A stretch of 37,637 nucleotides of DNA, taken from NCBI GenBank assembly GCA_003140935.1, contig PLLJ01000004.1, positions 613 to 38,249 on the forward strand, read 5' to 3'. This DNA comes from Candidatus Omnitrophota bacterium (lineage in GTDB: Bacteria > Omnitrophota > Omnitrophia > Omnitrophales > Aquincolibacteriaceae). Below the pieces are notes generated by a model. The model ran no database searches. It worked only from the letters and a program-made list of their open reading frames with translations, and was not told the origin of the DNA. The translations under genes were made by a program, and so were the position numbers. Below are positions 32,301 to 37,637 of this stretch, one piece after another; within the stretch, counting starts at the first letter, position 1; every line of letters starts with the position of its first letter.

Positions 32301-32480
32301 CTTCTGCCATTCGCCGTCCAGGGACAGGAGGGCGCCTATCTCGAAGAAGCCGGTGGCAATATCAATGGCTTTAGATAGCTCGCACCAATCGTGGAGATAA
32401 CGCACTACTTTCCACTCGTAGTCGCTATTATCGACAATGAACAGCTCGCTGCCTGTCTTCTCACTAATGCGGTTGGGCAT
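29307..32480 (-). CDS. PLD-nuclease/SNF2-family helicase fusion
   Basis: 1057 residues. Residues about 25-190 are a phospholipase D-like nuclease: HAKAYITHARKD (131-142; H131, K133) and GSSNFT (151-156), one HKD motif, so a dimer would give a full active site. Residues about 240-450 and 690-830 are an SF2/SNF2 ATPase: DGVGLGKT (269-276), DEAH (361-364), TATP (399-402), LISTDVLSEGLNLQ (781-794), QRIGRIDR (813-820). An acidic coiled insert (about 610-690) separates the lobes; the last 200 residues are unknown. It should move on DNA and cut it, thus acting as restriction partner of the methyltransferase. First gene of the cassette. Confidence 0.93.
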   Translation of the reverse strand: MPNRISEKTGSELFIVDNSDYEWKVVRYLHDWCELSKAIDIATGFFEIGALLSLDGEWQKVDKIRILMGDVVSLRTKKAFEEGIGNIVKKLDASIEKIKDKNPFLTGAPAIVEALRTGKIQCKVYRKEMFHAKAYITHARKDVIGAAALVGSSNFTYPGLHENIELNVQITGGQVAVLQEWYEEHWNSENAEDVTPEILRTFEKHTRDYTPFEVYTRALQELFEHHTPSDAEWERLESKMYPKLSEYQREGYHSLLKISKQYNGAFLCDGVGLGKTFVGLMLLERMVMRDKKRVVLIVPKSGRVPVWESHIRKYLPHLLNGFLPFKIYNHTDLMRGISADERDYPAEFEQIKAQADVVIIDEAHNFRNRGLYTTEDGEIRSRYWKLYDVIDKKQVFLLTATPVNNALTDFRHQIELFTREERAVFAGSLGIHNLQSYFQQLEKALKDVVSGQEHGELFQVNQAEAEKIFFEDKLFREIVVQRSRAYAKESQRQEGVSEVIFPEKAPPAIQPYSVTKTYGKLLGMVEAAFSKTEQLFNLAVYYPLAKWKDPKTKPPEWNINTQRQIVKLIRIQFLKRFESSIFAFESSCQTLLLKLLAFLRKNIQTESEIDRLKKWEAKSVSILEDIKKHKAELQDEEDSEEMENSDLGAEFLEDFEVLSREDYRVDEIFEETYEDLDQLVTFLEEIEKFDVSRDNKLQSLIKLLTSNAVLKKHKVLIFSEYMTTARYLKRELIKAGIEGVDEVDSSSSADRGDTIKRFAPYYNESSSKRLKEDGLKEIRVLISTDVLSEGLNLQDATRLINYDLHWNPVRLMQRIGRIDRRLNPEIEEKMIEDHPDQKKLRGDVAYWNFLPPDDLDILLRLYTRVSSKTLRISKVFGIEGKKLLHPEDDYEALKDFNHTYEGVMTDLEKMHLEYQKLLAEDSGLQARLDYQPETVFSGKEHPKQTAEALFLCYVLPAEDKAEAEQKGQEKAISWTEEAGKTAWYLYDLSTGKILEDPAAIVNFIRCKPDTLRRVVLDPEKLKEVRSKVDRHITNTYLKQVQAPIDVKPKLKCWMELS

Positions 32481-32510
32481 ATAGTTAACCTGTTTGCTCC
32501 CAGGAGAAAT

Positions 32511-32526
32511 TGTCGAAATTATAGCA
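32511..32526 (-). promoter_or_regulatory. Extended -10 promoter of the helicase cassette
   Basis: TGC-TATAAT on the minus strand (32526-32518) is an extended -10 element; predicted start near 32511, about 30 nt before the ATG at 32480. No good -35 is seen, which is usual for extended -10 promoters. It probably drives all five genes down to 22964, since no gap larger than 37 bp follows. Confidence 0.55.
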
Positions 32527-32599
32527 TATCCCCTTTCAAATTATAGGACTTACGAAGTTTATCAGATACCGCGACAACGTCGTGACGCAATGGAAAGAT

Positions 32600-33169
32600 T
32601 TAGATATCAAGAAGCTCCGCGCAATGGCGGAGCTCTTCTTTGGTGACGTGGGTATATATCTGTGTGGTAGTGATGGAACTATGACCGAGGAATTCCTGGA
32701 CCTGGCGGATGTTGCGGGTTTTGCGCATAAGTTCGAAGCCTACGGTATGACGAAGGGCATGGGGCGAATATTTCCCTTCCAATCCGGCCCGTTTCACCCA
32801 CAGAGTAAGATCCCACTGAACGGCCCTTCTGCTAAGCCGGCCTCCCTTGCGGGAAACAAACAAGGGCGCTTCAATCGAAAGGGCTTCGCCTTTCCGCCTC
32901 TTCCAGATGAGGAACCTTTCTATCTCCGCCTGAATGGCCTTCGATAAGGGGATCTCCCGCAGCTTATCCCCCTTGCCAATCATGGAAATAAGGTCTTTCC
33001 CATGTACGTCACCTACATTGAGGCTTACGGTTTCCGCCAGCCGGAGGCCAGTCGCAAACATGAGCTTATAAAGCATCTCGGCTCGTCTAGCATCCCGTCG
33101 CCTTTCGAGAAATCGAAGGAGTGCCCCCTTTTCCTTGCCCGTAAAGTACCGCGTATTCTGCCGTTTCAT
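32600..33169 (-). CDS. Short tyrosine recombinase (phage-integrase catalytic domain)
   Basis: 189 residues. All catalytic residues are present: R43 (TGLRLAE), K66/K69 (IGKGDKLR), H137-xx-R140 (HALRHT), H163 (LGHSS) and nucleophile Y172 (TQIYTHV). The N-terminal SAM-like core-binding domain that XerC/D-type enzymes (about 300 residues) need is missing; the protein starts right at the catalytic domain. It might be a minimal integrase or a 5'-truncated gene that found a new start. The serine recombinase lies divergently beside it. The C-terminus ends normally after the Tyr helix. Confidence 0.88.
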   Translation of the reverse strand: MKRQNTRYFTGKEKGALLRFLERRRDARRAEMLYKLMFATGLRLAETVSLNVGDVHGKDLISMIGKGDKLREIPLSKAIQAEIERFLIWKRRKGEALSIEAPLFVSRKGGRLSRRAVQWDLTLWVKRAGLEGKYSPHALRHTVGFELMRKTRNIRQVQEFLGHSSITTTQIYTHVTKEELRHCAELLDI

Positions 33170-33206
33170 CGCCAGTCCCCACTGATTTAAGCTGGTCTTA
33201 TCTACT

Positions 33207-33215
33207 TGCTATAAC
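33207..33215 (+). promoter_or_regulatory. Extended -10 promoter of DUF2924-recombinase pair
   Basis: TGC-TATAAC at 33207-33215 is an extended -10-like sequence, about 41 bp before the DUF2924 start codon at 33256, which has GGAGG (33246-33250) 5 bp upstream. The 86-bp gap between the divergent recombinase genes must hold promoters for both. Confidence 0.4.
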
Positions 33216-33255
33216 ACCGAACGTATGGACATATACAGCCTTAACGGAGGCTAAT

Positions 33256-33723
33256 ATGCAAGAGAACATAGCAGGACAAATTGAGGCTTTAAAAACGGCT
33301 ACAACGGCTCAGATATCAACGCTTTACCGGCAGTATTTCGATGAAAAAGCAGCTCCGGGGAACCGAACCTTCCTGATCAGGCAACTGGCTTACCAGATAC
33401 AAGAAAGAGCCCTTGGCGGGCTCTCGACGGCCGCAAAAGACAGTATCCGGGAACTGATCCAGGCCTACGATCCGATCAACAAGCTTGCCGTCAAAACCAA
33501 TTCCCTAGATAAAGCGGGCGGACGCGATAACCGCCTTCCTACACCGGGATCGTTCATCACCAAGAAATACAAAGGCAAACGGATCGATGTAAAAGTCCTG
33601 GAACAAGGCTTTGAGTATCAAGGCACGATTTATAGCAATCTAAGCGCCGTAGCAGAGGTAGTCACAGGCGCTCACTGGAACGGATTCGCGTTCTTTGGGG
33701 TGAAAAACCGTGGAAGAAACTAA
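33256..33723 (+). CDS. DUF2924 family protein, recombinase partner
   Basis: 155 residues. An N-terminal helical half (IEALKTATTAQISTLYRQYF, GNRTFLIRQLAYQIQERALGG) leads into LPTPGSFITKKYKGKRIDVKVLEQGFEYQGTIYSNLSAVAEVVTGAHWNGFAFFG, the hallmark DUF2924 C-terminus. This family almost always precedes a large serine recombinase in phages and islands; its function is not established, though a DNA-binding or directionality role is possible. It overlaps the recombinase gene by 14 bp, so translation is coupled. Confidence 0.92.
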   Translation: MQENIAGQIEALKTATTAQISTLYRQYFDEKAAPGNRTFLIRQLAYQIQERALGGLSTAAKDSIRELIQAYDPINKLAVKTNSLDKAGGRDNRLPTPGSFITKKYKGKRIDVKVLEQGFEYQGTIYSNLSAVAEVVTGAHWNGFAFFGVKNRGRN

Positions 33724-35302
33724 AGAAGTTAAGCCCATCCGCTGCGCGATCTATACCCGCAAGTCCACGACAGAAGGACTCGACAGCGATTTCACTTCCC
33801 TTGATAATCAGCGGGAATCCTCAGAAAGCTATATCAAGAGCCAGCAGCATCAAGGGTGGGTCCTCCTGAAAGAAACCTATAACGACGGAGGCTTTACGGG
33901 AGCCAACACGGACCGCCCTGCCCTGCAGAAGCTCCTGGACGACATCAGGCAAAAGAAGATCGACTGCGTGGTGGTTTATAAGGTAGACCGGCTCTCGCGT
34001 TCTCTTTCGGATTTCGTAAAAGTCCTGCAATTTTTCGAGGAACAGCAGATCACTTTCGTCTCGATAACCCAGCATTTCAACACGAACACGTCCATGGGAC
34101 GCCTCACCCTGAACATCCTTCTGTCCTTCGCCCAATTCGAACGCGAAATGATTAGTGAACGTGTTAAGGACAAAATGGGAGCGGCACGTAAGAAGGGCAG
34201 ATGGGTCGGAGGGCTTCCGGGGCTTGGGTACGAGATCGATAAGCCAACCAAAAAACTGGTTATTAATTCTGGAGAAGCAACACTCGTCAGGCGAATCTTT
34301 CAACTCTATCTCGAAAAGAATTCCCTGCTCCGAATCGCCCAAATCCTGAATGCGGAGGGACTTCGCACTAAGGTATATCCGAAACGAAAGAATAATTCCG
34401 GGGGCGTACTCTTCAGAAACACAAATATCCAACTTATCCTCAGAAACCCGACGTACATGGGCAAAATCCAATACGAGGGAAAGCTTTACCAGGGGCTCCA
34501 TGAACCGATCGTAACCGAAGAAGTATTCAAGAAGGTTCAGGAAACATTAAAGGTAAACTGCCGAGTGCGCGGCGTTTCTAAGAACCGGAAGTTTCCAGGC
34601 TTGTTAACGGGTCTTTTCCGCTGCGCCGCCTGCAAGACAAGCATGTGCCACAGTTACGCCCGAGGCCGCAATAAGAACTTTAATTACCGCTATTACGTCT
34701 GCCTTCACGCCATCAAGCATGACCGGAAGGACTGTCCTACGAAATCTGTGGTCGCAATCGCGGTTGAGACCAAATGCATGGAATTCTTGATCAAGCTCAC
34801 AAGGGACAAGCGGCTAATCGACGAGAGCTGGCCAACGCTTCCCCTTGAGAAGCAATCGGCGATCCTGAAAGAGATCGTTAAAGGGATCGAATATGATGGG
34901 CACACGGGCAAACTCTGGATCGAACTTAATAGCGATTTGAATAAACACGAGTTCGAACTGCCGCTGGACCAATTGAAAACAAGACTGCCCGATACCACCG
35001 GCATCGCCTTCGCCAATGAGCCCCTCATCCGTAAACAGCTCCTCCTCGCCCACCAGATCGCGGCCATGCTGGCCGATGGCCGGGCCAGGGATCTCAAACA
35101 GATCGCAGGATGGACAGGCATGAACATCTTCCGGTTGTACCAAATCGTTAACCTGCTTAACCTCTGCCCTAAGATCCAAGAAGACGTCCTTTCCGCAGAA
35201 AGTGGCCGTCTTGCCAAGATCACGGAAAGAAACATCCGCCATATTTCGAACGAGCTCGATTGGCAGAAGCAAACCGCCCTGTGGCAGCAATCCTTAGCAT
35301 AA
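33710..35302 (+). CDS. Large serine recombinase
   Basis: 530 residues from a GTG start. The N-terminal resolvase domain has CAIYTRKST (catalytic S19), the FTSLDNQRE segment, VVYKVDRLSRSLSDF and the helix ending FAQFEREMISERVKDKM. It is followed by the recombinase domain (about 165-290: GGLPGLGYEID, RRIFQLYLEKNSLLRIAQILN, RNPTYMGKIQYEGKLYQGLHEPIV). A zinc ribbon follows (FRCAACKTSM, then YYVCLHAIKHDRKDCPT), then a helical C-terminus. Length is usual for integrases such as those of phiC31-type elements. It integrates or excises DNA between attP and attB without a host factor. Its target is probably near the tRNA-Lys gene, 310 bp away. Confidence 0.95.
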   Translation: MEETKEVKPIRCAIYTRKSTTEGLDSDFTSLDNQRESSESYIKSQQHQGWVLLKETYNDGGFTGANTDRPALQKLLDDIRQKKIDCVVVYKVDRLSRSLSDFVKVLQFFEEQQITFVSITQHFNTNTSMGRLTLNILLSFAQFEREMISERVKDKMGAARKKGRWVGGLPGLGYEIDKPTKKLVINSGEATLVRRIFQLYLEKNSLLRIAQILNAEGLRTKVYPKRKNNSGGVLFRNTNIQLILRNPTYMGKIQYEGKLYQGLHEPIVTEEVFKKVQETLKVNCRVRGVSKNRKFPGLLTGLFRCAACKTSMCHSYARGRNKNFNYRYYVCLHAIKHDRKDCPTKSVVAIAVETKCMEFLIKLTRDKRLIDESWPTLPLEKQSAILKEIVKGIEYDGHTGKLWIELNSDLNKHEFELPLDQLKTRLPDTTGIAFANEPLIRKQLLLAHQIAAMLADGRARDLKQIAGWTGMNIFRLYQIVNLLNLCPKIQEDVLSAESGRLAKITERNIRHISNELDWQKQTALWQQSLA

Positions 35303-35315
35303 TCCCTTACCATCC

Positions 35316-35484
35316 ACACCCCCGAGGAGTACTGCGCACACCTCAGGGGTGTCCGAGGGCATTTACCAGAGATAACAAACCAAGAATCGGCGTTATTGTC
35401 CGTGATTCTGGTAAATGGTCTATTGTGGCACTGGCCATGAATTTTGAATTCCGGGAAATGCCATTTACCTGCAGGCATTTACCT
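35316..35484. repeat. Hairpin and CATTTACC repeat cluster by the recombinase
   Basis: A hairpin (35316-35327 / 35341-35352, 11 of 12 pairs, 13-nt loop) follows the recombinase stop. Then CATTTACC occurs directly at 35360-35367, 35462-35469 and 35476-35483, and inverted (GGTAAATG) at 35410-35417. Copies 35360-35370 and 35407-35417 form an 11-bp inverted pair. GGCATTTACC is exact at 35358 and 35474. The 309-bp gap 35303-35611 has no gene; the cluster is a good candidate for a recombinase-binding or attachment site. Confidence 0.6.
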
Positions 35485-35550
35485 TTGGGCAGTTTGGAGA
35501 TAGATCGGAAATTACGGGGATATTTGGAGCCACAAAATGGCCCGGAAATG

Positions 35551-35578
35551 GAAAATCCCCCGGTTCCCTCGGGGGATT
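35551..35578 (-). terminator. Rho-independent terminator of tRNA-Lys
   Basis: Arms AATCCCCCG (35554-35562) and CGGGGGATT (35570-35578) pair perfectly over 9 bp with a 7-nt loop. On the minus strand the stem is followed by a T run (complement of 35551-35555). It lies 34 bp downstream of the tRNA 3' end. A second small hairpin (ATCTCTG/CAGAGAT, 35581-35599) lies between it and the tRNA. Confidence 0.85.
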
Positions 35579-35611
35579 GTATCTCTGCGGTTCAGAGATA
35601 GACAAGAGAAG

Positions 35612-35684
35612 TGAGCCCGGATGGATTCGAACCATCGACACCCGCCTTAAAAGGGCGGTGCTCTACCAACTGAGCTACGGGCCC
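35612..35684 (-). tRNA. tRNA-Lys (anticodon UUU)
   Basis: 73 nt on the minus strand. The acceptor stem GGGCCCG pairs with CGGGCTC (one G-U), with discriminator A at 35612. D-arm TAGCTCAGTTGGTAGAGC, anticodon stem CCGCC/GGCGG with loop CTTTTAA (anticodon TTT at 35651-35649), T-arm with GGTTCGAATCC. CCA is not encoded. The gene points toward the recombinases, so its 3' end faces the island, the usual orientation for an integration target. It lies downstream of frr. Confidence 0.96.
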
Positions 35685-35750
35685 GTAGTTGTCGTACGGG
35701 AAAAGGTGCAATGTGTACGGCGTTTTTTTCGCTGCACACCATACTCCGTA

Positions 35751-36323
35751 CTAAATGGAATGTATTTCCGTTTCTTTGTGCTTCAGGGCTTCATCGATCT
35801 GCGTGATGAACTGGTCCGTGAACTTCTGGACCTCTTTTTGCGACGCATGCGACATGTCTTCGGGGATCGTCTTGGCCTTCTCGAGCTTCTTCACCTGCTC
35901 GATCGCCTCGTGACGTGCATTGCGGATCGAGATACGGCCTTCTTCTGCGACCTTGCGAATGACCTTGGTCAGTTCGGTGCGCCGCTCTTCCGTAAGCGCC
36001 GGGATCTGAATGCGGAGGACCTTCCCGTCATTGATGGGTGTAAGACCGAGATCGGATTTCAAGATCGCTTTTTCGATCTCCGCCACAGCCGTCACGTCCC
36101 ACGGCTGGATCTGGATGGTCCTGGCGTCCGGCGTGGAGATCGTCCCGAGATTCTTGACCGGCGTGGGCGTGTTGTAATAGTTGACCTGAATGCCTTCGAC
36201 TAAAGCGATGGACGCACGGCCGGTACGGATATTCTGGAATTCCTTTTTGGTGGACTCCACGCTCTTGGTCATTCTTTTTTTCGTTTCTTCAGCGAGCTTT
36301 TTCACATCCGTAATATCAATCAT
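35751..36323 (-). CDS. frr: Ribosome recycling factor
   Basis: 190 residues, close to the usual 185. It matches RRF throughout: VESTKKEFQNIRTGRASIALVEGIQVNYYNTPTPV, the DARTIQIQPWD segment, and IQIPALTEERRTELTKVIRKVAEEGRISIRNARHEA. With EF-G it splits the post-termination ribosome into subunits. AAGGAG precedes the ATG at 36323. It is part of the conserved tsf-pyrH-frr order and is read leftward, 58 bp after pyrH, with the tRNA-Lys gene following on the same strand. Confidence 0.98.
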   Translation of the reverse strand: MIDITDVKKLAEETKKRMTKSVESTKKEFQNIRTGRASIALVEGIQVNYYNTPTPVKNLGTISTPDARTIQIQPWDVTAVAEIEKAILKSDLGLTPINDGKVLRIQIPALTEERRTELTKVIRKVAEEGRISIRNARHEAIEQVKKLEKAKTIPEDMSHASQKEVQKFTDQFITQIDEALKHKETEIHSI

Positions 36324-36381
36324 AAGATCTCCTTTTTAATGAGCGTATCGTCTACGGAGTGAAGGCAACTTCCGGTCTCGT

Positions 36382-37095
36382 TCAAGAAACCAAAGTCCCG
36401 ATCTTCTCTCCCATGACCACGCGACGGATATTCCCCGGCTGGTTCAAGTCAAACACCACGATCGGCAAATGGTTCTCCATACAAAGCGAGGTCGCCGTCG
36501 TGTCCATCACACGAAGCTGTTTTTTAATCACGTCCAGATAACTGAGGGCCGTGAATTTTTTTGCGCCTTTGTGTTTCATCGGGTCCTTGTCGTAGACTCC
36601 GTCCACCTTGGTCGCTTTTAAAATGACTTCGGCGTCCATTTCGACGGCGCGAAGCGCGGCAGCCGTATCGGTTGTAAAATAGGGGTTCCCTGTGCCAGCG
36701 GCAAAGATCACCACGCGGTTTTTTTCAAGATGGCGTATGGCCCTGCGACGGATGTAAGGTTCACAGAGGGCTTTGATCTCAAGAGCGGATTGGACTCGCG
36801 TAGGGACTCCGACCTTCTCAAGCGCGTCGGACATCACAAGCCCGTTCATGACCGTGGCAAGCATCCCGATGTAATCCGCCGTAGCCCGGTCGATCCCATT
36901 CTTTTCACCTTCGACGCCCCGGAAAAAATTTCCGCCGCCGATAATGCATACAATGCCGACACCTAACTCATGAACACCCTTGATCTGCTGGGCAATAGAG
37001 GCGATGGTCTTGGGATCGATCCCGAAACCACGTTCGCCTTCGAGGGCTTCTCCGGAGAGCTTGAGTACGATGCGTTTATAGATGGGTTTTTTCAT
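36382..37095 (-). CDS. pyrH: UMP kinase
   Basis: 237 residues from the ATG at 37095 ([18 protein letters not shown]), which matches the start of bacterial PyrH; an in-frame ATG at 37134 would add 13 unconserved residues. The family pattern is complete: [73 protein letters not shown]. It makes UDP from UMP and ATP as a hexamer and is essential for pyrimidine supply. It lies between tsf and frr as in many bacteria. Confidence 0.98.
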   Translation of the reverse strand: MKKPIYKRIVLKLSGEALEGERGFGIDPKTIASIAQQIKGVHELGVGIVCIIGGGNFFRGVEGEKNGIDRATADYIGMLATVMNGLVMSDALEKVGVPTRVQSALEIKALCEPYIRRRAIRHLEKNRVVIFAAGTGNPYFTTDTAAALRAVEMDAEVILKATKVDGVYDKDPMKHKGAKKFTALSYLDVIKKQLRVMDTTATSLCMENHLPIVVFDLNQPGNIRRVVMGEKIGTLVS

Positions 37096-37134
37096 TTTAA
37101 GCTCGGGTAACGGGGCACAGACAACGGGGAACAT

Positions 37135-37181
37135 TCAAATTTTATTCGCTCAACGTTCCCCGAGAAATCGTTCCCCGGTTT
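37135..37181 (-). other. tsf-pyrH spacer with GGGGAAC repeats
   Basis: The gap between tsf and the pyrH start (37096-37181) carries GGGGAAC in three copies on the minus strand plus one inverted copy; GTTCCCC at 37155-37161 with GGGGAAC at 37127-37133 can form a 7-bp stem. It may be an attenuator or simple decay of a repeat. No gene is present. Confidence 0.35.
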
Positions 37182-37637
37182 TTAATTGCCGCCGACTTCA
37201 AAACGCACGAAACGGCGGATGATGATATTTTCACCGATCTTCGCGATGAATTCCGTCAAAATATCCTGCACGGTCCGGCTGTCATCCTTAACGAATTTCT
37301 GATTGAGAAGGCAAATATCCTCATAGCGCTTCGTGAGCTTGCCTTCGATGATCTTGTTACGGACCTGCTCCGGCTTGTCCTTGACCTGTTCGGAAAAGAT
37401 CGCTTTTTCTTTTTCGAGGTCCGCCGCCGGAATGTTCTCTGGACCCACATACAGAGGGTGCGCCGCCGCGATCTGCATCGCGAGATCGCGCGTGAAGGAC
37501 TGAAAGGTCTCGTTCTTGGCCACGAAGTCGGTTTCGCAATTGACTTCCAAAAGCACGCCTAACTTGCCTCCGGCATGGATATAAGAAATGATCTGGCCTT
37601 CGCGGGCCTCCCGGGTGGACTTTTTCTTGGCGATATC
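37182..37637 (-). CDS. tsf: Elongation factor Ts, 5' end beyond the window
   Basis: The frame runs off the right edge; 151 C-terminal residues are visible (beginning DIAKKKSTREAREGQIISYIHAGGKLGVL). GVLLEVNCETDFVAKNETF is the signature of the EF-Ts core domain. The protein ends soon after (ENIIIRRFVRFEVGGN), without the second core repeat of the long E. coli type. This suggests the short EF-Ts (about 200 residues) known from cyanobacteria, Thermus and several other phyla. It exchanges GDP for GTP on EF-Tu. First gene of the visible tsf-pyrH-frr unit. Confidence 0.96.
   Translation of the reverse strand, partial: DIAKKKSTREAREGQIISYIHAGGKLGVLLEVNCETDFVAKNETFQSFTRDLAMQIAAAHPLYVGPENIPAADLEKEKAIFSEQVKDKPEQVRNKIIEGKLTKRYEDICLLNQKFVKDDSRTVQDILTEFIAKIGENIIIRRFVRFEVGGN

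Noticed and set aside
22964..32480. Calling the cassette DISARM or a plain type ISP system
   Set aside because: DISARM needs drmA, drmB and usually drmC, which are absent. Type ISP enzymes are single chains with nuclease, helicase and methyltransferase, while here helicase and methyltransferase are separate.
33821..34501. Minus-strand reading frame opposite the serine recombinase
   Set aside because: The recombinase domain is continuous and conserved on the plus strand, so this frame is a by-product of codon bias.
35316..35352. Hairpin after the serine recombinase as an intrinsic terminator
   Set aside because: The stem is good, but no T run follows on the plus strand, so I list it only as part of the repeat cluster.
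1..35611. Second att site (copy of the tRNA-Lys 3' end) within the window
   Set aside because: By eye I did not find a repeat of the T-arm/acceptor sequence elsewhere. The far end of the island is probably outside the window.
1..37637. CRISPR array
   Set aside because: No regular direct repeats with unique spacers of 25-40 bp were seen. The Cas4-like domain belongs to a DUF2779 protein and not to a cas operon.

Overview
This window looks like the end of a bacterial genomic island that abuts conserved chromosome. The right end carries the housekeeping order tsf (truncated by the window edge), pyrH, frr and tRNA-Lys(UUU), all on the minus strand. Just downstream of the tRNA 3' end lie a large serine recombinase with its DUF2924 partner and a short tyrosine recombinase, the usual sign of tRNA-targeted integration. 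The other ~32 kb, out to the left edge, is accessory DNA. Base composition looks near 50% GC, start sites mostly have GGAGG-type ribosome binding sites, the tRNA gene does not encode CCA, and EF-Ts appears to be the short type. These facts do not identify the host. An uncultivated lineage such as Omnitrophota is only a guess. The left end of the island is not visible, and I found no second copy of the tRNA 3' end.

Layout, left to right. (1) 182-1882: two hypothetical DNA-associated proteins. (2) 1960-5133: a bacterial ubiquitin-like conjugation operon (small HTH-like protein, Multi_ubiq-type Ubl, E1-like ThiF/DUF6791 protein, DUF6527 protein) read leftward from a strong promoter. A divergent XRE repressor plus ImmA/IrrE metallopeptidase pair sits next to it, much like the CapH/CapP regulators of CBASS. 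(3) 5345-8571: an AAA ATPase operon with a zinc-ribbon acidic protein, a small membrane protein, an exported protein and an unknown. A divergent SemiSWEET gene follows. (4) 9027-11635: an unknown gene, then a beta-CASP-like metallo-beta-lactamase protein coupled to a PD-(D/E)xK-like protein. (5) 11694-14670: a Cas4-like/DEDD exonuclease (DUF2779), a small membrane protein, a WYL regulator and a stand-alone winged-helix protein. (6) 14711-16980: a ParB-methyltransferase fusion with two small partners. (7) 17000-19991: an AT-rich gap, a decayed umuC fragment, a LexA-like repressor with a Y-family polymerase, and a nuclease-like protein. (8) 20133-22896: two small XRE proteins, a DUF6794 protein and a PD-(D/E)xK protein. 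(9) 22964-32480: a tightly packed five-gene cassette: PLD-SNF2 helicase, type ISP-like adenine methyltransferase, two-TM protein, HNH endonuclease and a HEPN-like protein. (10) 32600-35302: recombinases.

Most of this can be read as a defence island: at least two multi-gene systems (Ubl conjugation and helicase/methyltransferase/HNH/HEPN), several orphan nucleases, and dedicated repressors (XRE/ImmA, WYL, LexA). Two signals cut across operons. One is a palindrome with arms CGCGACA/TGTCGCG, placed exactly 9 bp upstream of a TACAAT box in front of two unrelated operons, with a relative in front of a third gene. The other is an 11-mer, ATGTCGCTTTT, that recurs in intergenic gaps, once as a perfect 14-bp inverted pair. 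They share the core TGTCGC and may be one family of sites.
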